NCBI GenBank assembly: GCA_033721095.1
Contig: JAWWBG010000062.1
Coordinates: 1 to 12,582 of the forward strand
DNA from: JAWWBG01 sp033721095
GTDB taxonomy: Bacteria > Actinomycetota > Nitriliruptoria > Nitriliruptorales > Nitriliruptoraceae
Length of the DNA stretch: 12,582 bases
Direction of reading: 5' to 3'
Part shown: piece after piece, positions 1-7,616 of the stretch
Position numbering within the stretch: the stretch's first letter is position 1
Layout: every line of letters starts with the position of its first letter
Notes under the pieces: generated by a model
Seen by the model: only the letters and a program-made list of their open reading frames with translations
What the model was told of the DNA's origin: nothing
Database searches by the model: none
Position numbers and translations under genes: made by a program

Positions 1-33
1 CTGTTTCGAGGGCGGGAGCCGGTTGGATCGTGA

Positions 34-1035
34 TTGGATGCCGACATGACAGGACTCGACAGCGGCTGGAGCCGCGACCGGATCTCCGGACGACGGCCCA
101 TCGAGGATCATGTCGGCGAGTCCGGCGCCGAGCTCGAGCACGCCCTGCTGGACGGCGAGCGGCCGGTCATCCTCAAGACCTTCAACTGCGACAACGACAT
201 CATGATGCGGATGACCGAGGACACCGGGCGAGCCGCCCGGCTGGTCCTCGACGGCGACCTCGACCGGCTGCCGGCCTCCGTGACGCACACGGTCCTCGAC
301 GCCTGGCCGATCGAGGGTGGGTACGCCATGGTCATGGAGGACGTGACCCAGGGACTGATCCCCCTGGACAGGATCCCGGTGCCCACGTCCGATCTGCGGC
401 GGATCGTGACGGCCGCCGCGGAGGTGCACGCCGCCTACTGGGGGGATCCCCCGGACGGACTCGTGTCGTCGCGCCGGCGGCTGGAGATCTTCAACCCGAC
501 GTTCATCGAGGCAGCCGGTGAGGCCGAGCATCGGCTGGCTGCCTGGATCCTCGAGGGTTGGTCGCACTTCTTCGAGCTGGTCGACGTGGAGATCGCCGCT
601 GCCGTGAGCGCCATCCATGCCAATCCGGACGCCGTCGCCCAGCGCCTCGCCACGGACGGCATCACCCTGCTGCACGGCGATCTGTGGCTGCAGAACGTGG
701 CGCTCCTCGACGACCGCGTGGCCTTCATCGACTGGGCGATGGCAACCGCCGGCCCGGTGGCGGTCGAGTGGGCGTACTTCCTCGGGATCAACCACTGGCA
801 GCTCGACTGCTCCCACGAGGAGGTCCTTGACCTCCTGTTCGAGCAGGAGGCGGGCCGCCTGGACCGGGGCACGATGGACGTCGCGCTGTTGTGGGGATTG
901 TCGAGCTATGGCTGGAACAAGGCCTTCCATGCGGCGACCAGCGAGGATCCGGCCGTCCGGGCGCGGGAGGCTGCCGACCTGGACTGGTGGGTGACCCGGG
1001 CGCGATCGACCCTCGAGACCTGGTCTCCTGCCTGA
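34..1035 (+). CDS. Aminoglycoside phosphotransferase (APH)-fold small-molecule kinase
   Basis: This is a predicted cytoplasmic kinase of the APH/choline-kinase fold that would transfer the ATP gamma-phosphate to a small hydroxylated substrate I cannot identify. Seen in the 333-residue product: a candidate ATP-binding lysine in VILKTF (about K48), the catalytic-loop Brenner motif LLHGDLWLQN (H214, D216, N221) and the metal-binding aspartate in FIDW (D233). These occur in the order and spacing usual for the family, and the length is typical. The longest reading starts at TTG 34; an in-frame ATG at 46 would give 329 residues and is equally plausible, since neither has a strong ribosome binding site. 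The stop is 17 bases before the RidA-like gene, so the two are probably co-transcribed. Despite the fold name, nothing here indicates antibiotic resistance. The family call is firm; the substrate is unknown. Confidence 0.85.
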   Translation: MDADMTGLDSGWSRDRISGRRPIEDHVGESGAELEHALLDGERPVILKTFNCDNDIMMRMTEDTGRAARLVLDGDLDRLPASVTHTVLDAWPIEGGYAMVMEDVTQGLIPLDRIPVPTSDLRRIVTAAAEVHAAYWGDPPDGLVSSRRRLEIFNPTFIEAAGEAEHRLAAWILEGWSHFFELVDVEIAAAVSAIHANPDAVAQRLATDGITLLHGDLWLQNVALLDDRVAFIDWAMATAGPVAVEWAYFLGINHWQLDCSHEEVLDLLFEQEAGRLDRGTMDVALLWGLSSYGWNKAFHAATSEDPAVRAREAADLDWWVTRARSTLETWSPA

Positions 1036-1040
1036 GCCTC

Positions 1041-1046
1041 GAGGAG
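1041..1046 (+). promoter_or_regulatory. Ribosome binding site for the RidA-family gene
   Basis: GAGGAG lies six bases before ATG 1053. It fixes the start there rather than at in-frame codons further upstream, which would overlap the kinase gene. Confidence 0.7.
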
Positions 1047-1052
1047 CGACAC

Positions 1053-1445
1053 ATGCCGGACCCACCCCACGATCGCAGGCTGGCAACGGGCACGTCCCCC
1101 TACGAGGAGACGTACGGCTTCAGCCGGGCAGTCCGAGTGGGAAACCTCGTGTCGGTCGCCGGCACCGCACCCGTCTGGCCGGATGGCGCCGTCGATCCCG
1201 ACCCGGCGGTGCAGGCCCGCCGGTGCTGGTCCATCGTCGGCCAGGCGCTCGTCGACGTCGGGTCGTCGCTCGACGACGTGGTCCGCACGCGTATGTACAT
1301 CACCGACCCGGACATTGCCGACGCCATCGGGGCCGTGCACAGCGAGGTCTTTGGCCACACGCGTCCGGCAGCCACGATGGTCGTCGTCGCGGGCCTGCTC
1401 GATCCGCGGTGGTACGTCGAGGTCGAAGCGGACGCCGTGGCGTGA
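1053..1445 (+). CDS. RidA/YjgF/UK114-family protein lacking the catalytic arginine
   Basis: The product is a 130-residue Rid-family protein, the normal length for this trimeric fold. Canonical RidA hydrolyses reactive enamine/imine intermediates released by PLP enzymes. Visible family features are SVAGTAP near residue 34, VVRTRMYITD near 76, RPAATMVVVAGLLDP at 104-118 and the final EVEADAVA strand. The residue aligning with the catalytic arginine of E. coli RidA (the R of PARSC) is alanine (about A107). I infer membership of one of the Rid subgroups without deaminase activity. The start is ATG 1053, directly after a GAGGAG site; an open frame extends upstream only because it runs through the kinase gene. 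It follows the kinase by 17 bases. The pair may act on one metabolite, but which one cannot be read from the sequence. Confidence 0.88.
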   Translation: MPDPPHDRRLATGTSPYEETYGFSRAVRVGNLVSVAGTAPVWPDGAVDPDPAVQARRCWSIVGQALVDVGSSLDDVVRTRMYITDPDIADAIGAVHSEVFGHTRPAATMVVVAGLLDPRWYVEVEADAVA

Positions 1446-1506
1446 CGGCCCATTCGGTCACTCGCATCACGGACCAGCCGTCGTCGACGTCACCACCGAC
1501 CCACTG

Positions 1507-1522
1507 CGTGCCTGTCGGCACG
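1507..1522. terminator. Hairpin between convergent genes, possible terminator
   Basis: CGTGCC, a TGTC loop and GGCACG form a six-base-pair stem, extended by G-U pairs and one more C-G pair when read as plus-strand RNA. It sits in the 113-base gap between the convergent RidA-like and beta-helix genes. No U-tract follows on either strand, so it is at best an atypical or Rho-assisted terminator. Nothing else is recognisable in this gap. Confidence 0.3.
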
Positions 1523-1558
1523 TGGAACCGCTTGCCGCGGCGAGGGCAGCCGGGCTGT

Positions 1559-3568
1559 CTAGAGGGTCGAGACGGTTGAACCGTTTCCCTGACCCAGCGC
1601 CTGCCACTCACTGAAGCTGCGCAGACGGCCATCCCAGTGCCACCGGTCGGTCCCGGCGACCTTGTACGTGTTGTGGTGGAAACGGTTGTTCCAGCTCTCG
1701 AACACCGCCTGGCTGCCGACGTCCTCCATCAGCCCGGTGTGACCGGTCTCCATGATGATGAGATTGTCATGCACGTTGACGTTCCTGAGGTCGTACGGCC
1801 CGTGTTCGCCGCTGCCCCTGTCCTGGTGGAAGAGCGTGATCCCGTGCCGGTTCCGATCGACGGTGTTGCCGTACACCTCGACGTTCTGCGAGTTGGCGAT
1901 CATGATCCCGGAACTGCGCCCCCAGCTCGAGTTCCGCACGAAACCATTGCCCGACACGGTGTTGTTGCGGATGACGCCGTCGTAGCTGATCTCGTAGAAG
2001 ATCCCGGCCTTGTCGTTGCCGTCGGATCGGTTCCCTTCGATCAACGCGTTGATGTTGTCGATGTCGATCCAGATCCCGTGGCCGCGGTTGTTGCGGAACA
2101 CGTTGTCGCGGAGAACCAGGCCGTCGGTTCGCTGCCACTTGGATCCGCCTGCCTCCCAGCTCGTGTCGAAGCCGAGAGTGTGATTGTGCTCGACGAGGTT
2201 GCCCTCGACCAGGAGGTTCTTGCCGAATCCTGCAAGTCCCAGCTGCCCGTTGTGGTGCACATGGTTGTTGCGGACCACCGAACCGGCGTTGCCTCGGATG
2301 CCAGCCCCGTGGTTGAGCCGAACCTCGTTGTCCTCGATGACCCAGCCGGAGCCGAAGAAGCTGTCAATGGCGCCGAACTGCGCCTGGTTGCCGAACTTCT
2401 CGACGACCAGGCCCCGGACCGTGACGTTGTCCGCGTCATGCGAGTAGGAGCCGAAGGCGCGCTTGGCGACGGTCGTCTCGACCAGGTGGCCGCTTGGGTC
2501 GTCAGCGAGATAGATGCGTGAGTTGGCGTAGTCGAACCAGAATTCACCGCTGCTCAGCTCGGCGAGCGTGTCCACCTGCCACAGGGAGACATCATCGAAG
2601 AAGACGTCCTCACCGCGACTGCAGGAGTCGTAGGTGCCACTGTTCGACTGGTACTGCCCTTCGCAGACGCCATGGTCCTTCAGGCGTTGTGTCTGGCCAT
2701 CTGCGACCCACCAGGCGCCTTCCTTCCGGAACTCACCCAGGACCTTGGAGCCGCTCACGACGGTCCCGGCGGTTCCGATGAAGGACTGCCCGTCCCGCGG
2801 TCGGACGGCATCCATGAAGCGGTGCACGCCGGCCGCCAGGCAGAAGGTCGTGCCCGGCGCCGAGTCGCCTGCGAGCTGGCGCAGGTCGGTACCCGGCTTG
2901 ACGATCACGCCCTCGCACGACGGATCCGGTTCCGGAGCTGGGTCGGGATCGTCGACGGGGGTGGGTTCACCGGTTGGCTCCGGCTGGGAGCGGTCATTGC
3001 CATCGCCATCCGGCGCTGGGTCGGGCTCGGGCTCCTGTGTCGGGTCGTCCTGGGGGTCGCTGGCGGCAACCTCGAACGCGTGGGTGACCACGCCCACGTT
3101 CCCGGCCCGATCCCTGGCCCGGACGAGAATCGTGTGCGGCCCCGGATCAAGGTCGTCGAGCACGATCGCCCACGCCGACGGCGGCCCGTCGGCTGGCAGC
3201 GGCGACCCACCATCGAACGTGATGGTGACCTCGACCACACGATCATCGTCGGCCGCCGTGCCTGCCACGTGCACCGGCAGCTCGACGGTCGCACCGGCGG
3301 AGGGGGTTGTCACCGCCACCGTGGGCTGGGCCGTGTCGCAGACGTGGCTCTTGCACGGATGATCCCGGCCACCGGGCTTGCCGGCGTGATCCGGCTTGGC
3401 GGAGCTGCCGAGATCCGTCAGGAAGAGTGCCGTGCTGACGGCGACGAGAACAAGGGTCAGCCCGATGATGACGAGAGCGTTCTCCCGTCGCGTGGGCTTG
3501 ACGGCAAGACGATGACTGGCGCGCATGATGGGGGGCTCGTGACGCGGTATGCCGTGTTCATCGGCCAC
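1559..3568 (-). CDS. Membrane-tethered right-handed parallel beta-helix protein with Ig-like domain
   Basis: The product has 669 residues and appears to act outside the cell. In order: a basic cytoplasmic N-terminus (1-30); one transmembrane helix or uncleaved signal (about 30-50, ALVIIGLTLVLVAVS); an Ig-like domain (about 82-168, containing HTILVRARDRAGNVG); a Pro/Asp/Glu-rich linker (about 170-216); an entry module beginning GVIVKPGTDL; and many beta-helix coils (about 380-635) with repeated NNxV, GNxV and GI patterns such as VVRNNHVHHN and VIRNNTVSGN. Beta-helix folds of this kind often bind or cleave polysaccharides (lyases, epimerases, hydrolases), but I see no diagnostic catalytic motif. 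Cys218, 243, 302 and 316 could form disulfides. It is the last gene of the polysaccharide operon, 48 bases after the Wzy-like gene. The start is GTG 3568 without a clear ribosome site; ATG 3526, just before the membrane segment, is an alternative. Acting on the locus's own glycan is inference. Confidence 0.82.
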   Translation of the reverse strand: MADEHGIPRHEPPIMRASHRLAVKPTRRENALVIIGLTLVLVAVSTALFLTDLGSSAKPDHAGKPGGRDHPCKSHVCDTAQPTVAVTTPSAGATVELPVHVAGTAADDDRVVEVTITFDGGSPLPADGPPSAWAIVLDDLDPGPHTILVRARDRAGNVGVVTHAFEVAASDPQDDPTQEPEPDPAPDGDGNDRSQPEPTGEPTPVDDPDPAPEPDPSCEGVIVKPGTDLRQLAGDSAPGTTFCLAAGVHRFMDAVRPRDGQSFIGTAGTVVSGSKVLGEFRKEGAWWVADGQTQRLKDHGVCEGQYQSNSGTYDSCSRGEDVFFDDVSLWQVDTLAELSSGEFWFDYANSRIYLADDPSGHLVETTVAKRAFGSYSHDADNVTVRGLVVEKFGNQAQFGAIDSFFGSGWVIEDNEVRLNHGAGIRGNAGSVVRNNHVHHNGQLGLAGFGKNLLVEGNLVEHNHTLGFDTSWEAGGSKWQRTDGLVLRDNVFRNNRGHGIWIDIDNINALIEGNRSDGNDKAGIFYEISYDGVIRNNTVSGNGFVRNSSWGRSSGIMIANSQNVEVYGNTVDRNRHGITLFHQDRGSGEHGPYDLRNVNVHDNLIIMETGHTGLMEDVGSQAVFESWNNRFHHNTYKVAGTDRWHWDGRLRSFSEWQALGQGNGSTVSTL
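1572..1584. repeat. 13-base palindrome in the 3' end of the beta-helix gene
   Basis: ACGGTT and AACCGT flank a single G. It lies within the last codons of the beta-helix gene. The one-base centre makes it a poor RNA hairpin; it could be a protein-binding dyad or chance. Confidence 0.25.
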
Positions 3569-3616
3569 TCTCAGTGATTTCTTGAGCAGGCGGCCACCGG
3601 CACGACCGGCTGTGGC

Positions 3617-5083
3617 TCACGCCTCCACCAACGGAGGGACTGCGCGGACCCGCGGCGCCCTTGCCAAAAGGAGGGTCCCGAGTCCGAGCCCGGCGAGCGA
3701 CCACGCCCAGACCGCGGCGTGTGGGCCCTCGAGGCTCGGATCGAAGAACGCGTTGACCAGGAAACCACCCAGTGAAACCAGCACCCAGGCTCCGAGCCGA
3801 ACAACCAGGGGTCGGTTCCCCTCGACGTCACGGGCCCGCGACAGTCGCCACAGGCTTGCGAGCAGGGCGATCCAGAAGAGAAGCCACAGTGCTGCAAGCA
3901 GCAGCCCGCCGCGAGTCCACATCGTCAGGTGGGTGTTGTGCGCACTGCGCAGCGGTTGACTCGAACGTCGGCCCCGGAGCCCGAGAAAGTCGTAGCGGTC
4001 CGCGAGGTTGGGGCCGAAGCCGACTCCGGTTGCCCACTGCTCGTCCTCGAGCAGGTCGTCGAGTGCGCGTGACCACAACTCGAGTCGCCACGCCACCGTC
4101 CCCTGGAGGTTGCCCTCGTCCTCGGACTCGTCGAACACCGAGAGCACGTTCGAGGTGATCTGCTCCAACGAGATCTCGCGGCGTGGCAGCTGGATCCGGA
4201 CGTCGAGGAACTGGGCCGCCAGGATGATCACGACGACGAGGGACAGCCCGCTTCGCACGAGTTGCTTGCGCTGTGGCGACAGCCAGGCGGCACCGGCGAG
4301 GGTGACGACGGCCGCCACGAATCCGCTGCGGAACTGCGTTCCTGCCACGAGGACGGTGACAAGACCGAGGACCGTGATCACGATGCGACGGCGACGACTC
4401 TCCGCCGACCGGGGTTCCACGACAATCCAGAGGAAGGCGAGCGCCGTCGCCGCGTGCACGGCGATGTCCGGCGGCTTGAAGGCAACGATCGGCGTCTCTG
4501 AGTCCGGAATCAGCGGTGCGACGTCCTCGTACGCTTCCGACAGCCAGACGGCGATGGGGGCCCAGAGCAGGAAGAGCGGGATGGCGCGTCGGTACCAGGA
4601 GCTGAGCGTCTCGATCGACGTGGGCCGCGTGATCACGAGGGCGGCCAGGATCAGGGCCAGCGCGCCGTAGTACCAGGGGGCTGCGTCCCGGACGGCGTCG
4701 AGTCCGTGCGTCGGGATGTCCCAGGCGGTCCGCAGCGCCCCGACGACGATGACGGCCAACAGCAGTCGCGCGAGCGCGGAGCTGCCAACAACGGCACGCA
4801 GCGCGGCCGGGACGCGCATCGCCTGGAACAGGCCCACGGCCAAGAGCAGCTCCCCGGGGAACACCGGGACACCCGGAATGTGCACCCATGCAAAGGCCCG
4901 GTTGAAGAACAGGTACGCACCCAGGATCACCAGCAGCGTGGGGAGGAAGGCCCGGAACGGCTGGTCCCCGGGATCGTGCAGCAGCCCCACGCGCCGCCAT
5001 CCATCCGGGCGGGTCGCAATCGCCGGCGCACCCGGCGCGTGGATGGACCCTGCCGTTGGCGTGGGTGCGGATTCTGCAGGCAT
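3617..5083 (-). CDS. O-antigen ligase / Wzy-type polysaccharide polymerase-like membrane protein
   Basis: This 488-residue integral membrane protein would polymerise or ligate lipid-linked glycan units on the outer face of the membrane. About eleven or twelve hydrophobic segments are visible, for example near 47-63, 103-118, 208-222, 279-292, 393-412, 430-446 and 458-474. A long extracytoplasmic loop (about 293-392) carries the family pattern: RLELWSRALDDLL, then GVGFGP near 353, then SAHNTHLTMWTRGG with the conserved histidine (about H382). The last helices include FFDPSLEGPHAAVWAW, also typical. The start is ATG 5083, 12 bases after the methyltransferase stop, with only a weak AGG upstream. 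Polymerase and ligase cannot be told apart by sequence; a flippase and a Wzz-like protein in the same operon favour a Wzy-type polymerase. Confidence 0.85.
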   Translation of the reverse strand: MPAESAPTPTAGSIHAPGAPAIATRPDGWRRVGLLHDPGDQPFRAFLPTLLVILGAYLFFNRAFAWVHIPGVPVFPGELLLAVGLFQAMRVPAALRAVVGSSALARLLLAVIVVGALRTAWDIPTHGLDAVRDAAPWYYGALALILAALVITRPTSIETLSSWYRRAIPLFLLWAPIAVWLSEAYEDVAPLIPDSETPIVAFKPPDIAVHAATALAFLWIVVEPRSAESRRRRIVITVLGLVTVLVAGTQFRSGFVAAVVTLAGAAWLSPQRKQLVRSGLSLVVVIILAAQFLDVRIQLPRREISLEQITSNVLSVFDESEDEGNLQGTVAWRLELWSRALDDLLEDEQWATGVGFGPNLADRYDFLGLRGRRSSQPLRSAHNTHLTMWTRGGLLLAALWLLFWIALLASLWRLSRARDVEGNRPLVVRLGAWVLVSLGGFLVNAFFDPSLEGPHAAVWAWSLAGLGLGTLLLARAPRVRAVPPLVEA

Positions 5084-5095
5084 GGCGGGCCTGGA

Positions 5096-5869
5096 TCAGC
5101 CCGTGTCGGCGCGCCGCGCGAGCAGGAGGTAACGGCGACTCCACGAGGGAATCCGGGCAAAGATGGCGTCCGCCAGTCGCGTCAGTCTCCGGGGATACGG
5201 CGAGGTCCCCGCCACCGCCTGGACCGAAAGGTCGTGTCGTTCGACGAGTTGACGCATGGCCCGCAACGTCACGGAGTGAACGTGCCCCAAGGGCGCCAGC
5301 TGCCCGGCGTCGCGGTAGATCGGCAGGATCCCGGCAGGAGCCCGTTGCGAGACCTCCACGTCCCGCGGCTGGTAGCCGAACAGGAGCGCGAACCGGTTGA
5401 TCCAGCTGCCGAGGTTGGGTGCGGCGAGGAGGAACCAACCACCCGGCCGCAGGACGCGGGCCACCTCGTCCAGGAAATGATCGAGCCAGACGAGATGCTC
5501 GATCGCTCCGAACGAGGTGACCAGGTCCACGCTTCCGTCCTCCAGGGGGACCCGGTCACGGTCAAGGTCGCAGTGGTGCGTGATGACGCCCAGTTCGGCG
5601 GCCCGCTCGAGCCTGCCGCTGTCGACGTCGACACCATGACGCCGAGGAATCTGCAGAGCCCTGGCCACGTGCGTCACGGCCGCGCCCGTACCACAACCGA
5701 GGTCCAGGACGGTCTCGATGGATCCGGGCGGGGACGAGGCCGCAATCCTTGCGGTCATTCGATCGAGCCGCGCCAGGTCCTGGAGAACCGAGGTCGCGTG
5801 GACATCGTCGAGCCAACGAGCCGACTGCGTCAGCGGCTCGCCGTGGTCGCCCTGCGCTGGCAAGGTCAC
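5096..5869 (-). CDS. Class I SAM-dependent methyltransferase (Methyltransf_11 type)
   Basis: The 257-residue product is a soluble Rossmann-fold methyltransferase. Visible motifs are SAM-binding motif I VLDLGCGTG (54-62), the acidic end of strand 2 in GVDVD (79-83), motif II/III around DLVTSFGAIEHL (115-126) and the post-motif strand VLRPGGWFLLAAPN (139-152). The C-terminal half probably binds the acceptor. I start it at GTG 5869: GTGA overlaps the stop of the glycosyltransferase by four bases, and GAGGGAA lies five bases upstream. The open frame extends a further 83 codons, but that stretch is Arg/Pro-rich shadow of the upstream gene. Placement between a glycosyltransferase and a Wzy-like protein suggests methylation of a sugar or chain-end capping; the acceptor is not visible. 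Confidence 0.88.
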   Translation of the reverse strand: MTLPAQGDHGEPLTQSARWLDDVHATSVLQDLARLDRMTARIAASSPPGSIETVLDLGCGTGAAVTHVARALQIPRRHGVDVDSGRLERAAELGVITHHCDLDRDRVPLEDGSVDLVTSFGAIEHLVWLDHFLDEVARVLRPGGWFLLAAPNLGSWINRFALLFGYQPRDVEVSQRAPAGILPIYRDAGQLAPLGHVHSVTLRAMRQLVERHDLSVQAVAGTSPYPRRLTRLADAIFARIPSWSRRYLLLARRADTG

Positions 5870-6642
5870 GACCGTTCCCTCGGTGTCGACTCCAGGCGAG
5901 GAGGACGGGCAAGGATCCGTGCGACGAAGGCCGGGTTGTTCCGCAGGTAGCGACGCCAGAGTCGGCGAGGTTCTCGTGCCAACCGATACGCCCACTCCAG
6001 GCCTGACCGTTGGACGAAGACCGGAGCCTGGGGCAGCAGACCGGCATGCATGTCGAACGCGGCGCCGACGCCGACGAGCACCGGCGCGCGGAGCCGCCCG
6101 ACGTGGGCGGCCATCCACCGTTCCTGCTTCGGCGTCGACAGGCCAACCCAGACGATGTCGGGATCGGCGTCGTTGATCATTTCGACAATCTGCTCGTCTT
6201 CCTGCGCGGTCAGTTCACGAAAGGGCGGGCTGTGGGTACCGGCCGTGCGGAAGCCCTCGAAACGATCCTCCAGGTTCCTTGCGAGGCGATCGGCCACGCC
6301 TTCTGCCCCACCATAGAAATAGGACGTCCATCCGCGCTGGGCTGCTCTGTCCGCGACCGACAGCATCAGGTCCGGTCCATAGACGCGGTCGACGTGCCGG
6401 GCACCAGCGCGGTGGGCCGCCCACACCATCGGCATGCCGTCCGGGGTCGTCAGCCCCGACTCGTTGTGAATCTTCCTGAGGTGTGGATCGCGCTGGGACT
6501 CCATGACGCCGTGGACCCCGGTCACGCACACGTAGTGCTGCTCACGGGTCTCGATCCACTCGGTGATTCTCTCGACGGCCATGGACAGGTCGATGGCACT
6601 GATTCCGACGCCCAGGACGTTGACCCGGGGGATGCTGTTCAC
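5866..6642 (-). CDS. WecG/TagA/CpsF-family glycosyltransferase
   Basis: The 258-residue product belongs to the GT26 family, which transfers N-acetylmannosamine, its uronic acid or related sugars onto polyprenyl-diphosphate-linked acceptors at the inner membrane face. Motifs seen: RVNVLGVGISAID at the N-terminus, TTPDGMPMVW (65-74) with the aspartate known as catalytic in TagA (here D68), YFYGGAEGVA (109-117), GLSTPKQERWM (167-177) and GVGAAFDMHAG (191-201). The membrane-associating tail with GLEWAYRLAREPRRLWRRYL (214-233) is complete. The start is GTG 6642, giving a four-base GTGA overlap with the epimerase stop; the extra 28 upstream codons of the open frame read through the epimerase gene. 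It is the only recognisable glycosyltransferase here, so others must lie elsewhere. Family is certain; donor sugar is not. Confidence 0.93.
   Translation of the reverse strand: MNSIPRVNVLGVGISAIDLSMAVERITEWIETREQHYVCVTGVHGVMESQRDPHLRKIHNESGLTTPDGMPMVWAAHRAGARHVDRVYGPDLMLSVADRAAQRGWTSYFYGGAEGVADRLARNLEDRFEGFRTAGTHSPPFRELTAQEDEQIVEMINDADPDIVWVGLSTPKQERWMAAHVGRLRAPVLVGVGAAFDMHAGLLPQAPVFVQRSGLEWAYRLAREPRRLWRRYLRNNPAFVARILARPPRLESTPRERS
5875..5881 (-). promoter_or_regulatory. Ribosome binding site deciding the methyltransferase start
   Basis: On the minus strand GAGGGAA lies five bases before GTG 5869, inside the 3' end of the glycosyltransferase gene. It selects the GTGA-overlap start over the longer open frame. 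Confidence 0.65.
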
Positions 6643-7616
6643 GCTCCCACGCGCTCCCGAACCTGCTCCTCGATCCACCGATATGTCCGCGTCAGGCCGG
6701 TCCTGAGGTCGATGGCCGGCTCCCATCCGAGAACGTCACGGAGGCGGGTGTTGTCCGAATTCCGGCCTCGGACGCCCTGGGGGCCGTCGACGTGGACGAT
6801 CTCCAGGCCTTCCTTCCCCGAGATCTCGATGATCGTCTCGGCCAGCTCGTTGATCGACACCATCTCGTCGCGCCCGAGGTTGAGTGGCTCGTGGTGGTCG
6901 GAATCCATCAGCCGCAGGATGCCCTCGACGCAGTCGTCCACGTGGCAGAAGGAGCGCGTCTGTTCACCATCTCCCCAGATCTCGACCGTGCCTCCGGGTT
7001 CGGCGAGTGCAACCTTCCGGCACAGGGCCGCAGGCGCCTTCTCGCGGCCGCCGTCATACGTGCCGTACTCGCCATAGATGTTGTGGAATCGGACGACTCG
7101 GGTCTCGAGTCCGAACTCATCGCGGTAGTGCGTGCACAGCTGCTCGCTGATCAGCTTCTCCCAGCCGTACGCGTCCTGTGGCTCGGCCGGGTAGGCGTCC
7201 TCTTCCTTGAGCGGCGCGATGTCCGCGGTGGACTGCCGGTACTCCGGGTAGATGCACGCTGATGAGCTGAACAGGTACCGCGAGACTCCCGCATTGCGAG
7301 CCGCCTCGATCGTGTTGATGTTGATCAGCGCGTTGTTGCGGAGGATCGTCGCATGGTTGGCCGAGATGAAGCCCATGCCGCCCATGTCCGCGGCCAGCGC
7401 ATACACGTGGTCGATGCCGTCGACGGCCGCTGCCGCCGCATCGGGGTCACGCAGGTCCGCGATGAGAAATTCATCGGCGTCGACCGCCGTGTACTCCGGG
7501 CGCTTGAGATCCGCTCCGCGAACCCAATGCCCTCGCCGCTTGAGGGCGGTGACCAGGTGATGGCCGATGAAACCACCGGCGCCTGTCACCAGCACACGCG
7601 CTTGACTCGACGACAT
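6639..7616 (-). CDS. GDP-mannose 3,5-epimerase-like extended SDR sugar epimerase
   Basis: This 325-residue NAD-dependent extended SDR strongly resembles GDP-mannose 3,5-epimerase, the enzyme that makes GDP-L-galactose and GDP-L-gulose from GDP-D-mannose. Seen: NAD-binding TGAGGFIG (11-18); AADMGGMGFI (76-84 region), characteristic of this group; SSSACIYPE with the acid/base cysteine (C121); the YxxxK pair in AYGWEK (Y150, K154); GGREKAPAALCRK with the second acid/base lysine (K193); WGDGEQTRSF; and GVRGRNSDN near 281. All key residues of the plant enzyme are kept. The start is ATG 7616, with GGGAG upstream and the glycine-rich loop placed normally; the longer frame adds 23 unlikely residues. 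It overlaps the glycosyltransferase start by four bases. It likely supplies an L-sugar donor for this locus; a related GDP-sugar epimerisation is the main alternative. Confidence 0.88.
   Translation of the reverse strand: MSSSQARVLVTGAGGFIGHHLVTALKRRGHWVRGADLKRPEYTAVDADEFLIADLRDPDAAAAAVDGIDHVYALAADMGGMGFISANHATILRNNALININTIEAARNAGVSRYLFSSSACIYPEYRQSTADIAPLKEEDAYPAEPQDAYGWEKLISEQLCTHYRDEFGLETRVVRFHNIYGEYGTYDGGREKAPAALCRKVALAEPGGTVEIWGDGEQTRSFCHVDDCVEGILRLMDSDHHEPLNLGRDEMVSINELAETIIEISGKEGLEIVHVDGPQGVRGRNSDNTRLRDVLGWEPAIDLRTGLTRTYRWIEEQVRERVGA

Noticed and set aside
34..1035. Antibiotic resistance gene
   Set aside because: The APH fold alone does not indicate aminoglycoside substrates, and many members are metabolic kinases.
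891..1052. Upstream extension of the RidA-like gene
   Set aside because: It overlaps the kinase gene out of phase; ATG 1053 follows GAGGAG and gives the normal family length.
3828..5438. Long minus-strand open frame in another phase over the Wzy-like gene
   Set aside because: Arg/Pro-rich, no membrane segments, and it runs across two well-supported genes in a different phase.
4706..5950. Plus-strand open frame opposite the methyltransferase and Wzy-like genes
   Set aside because: Arg/Pro/Gln-rich translation with no motif; the minus-strand genes carry clear SAM-binding and Wzy signatures.
5870..6118. N-terminal extension of the methyltransferase
   Set aside because: It is an Arg/Pro-rich out-of-phase reading of the glycosyltransferase gene; the GTG 5869 start has a good ribosome site and a GTGA overlap.
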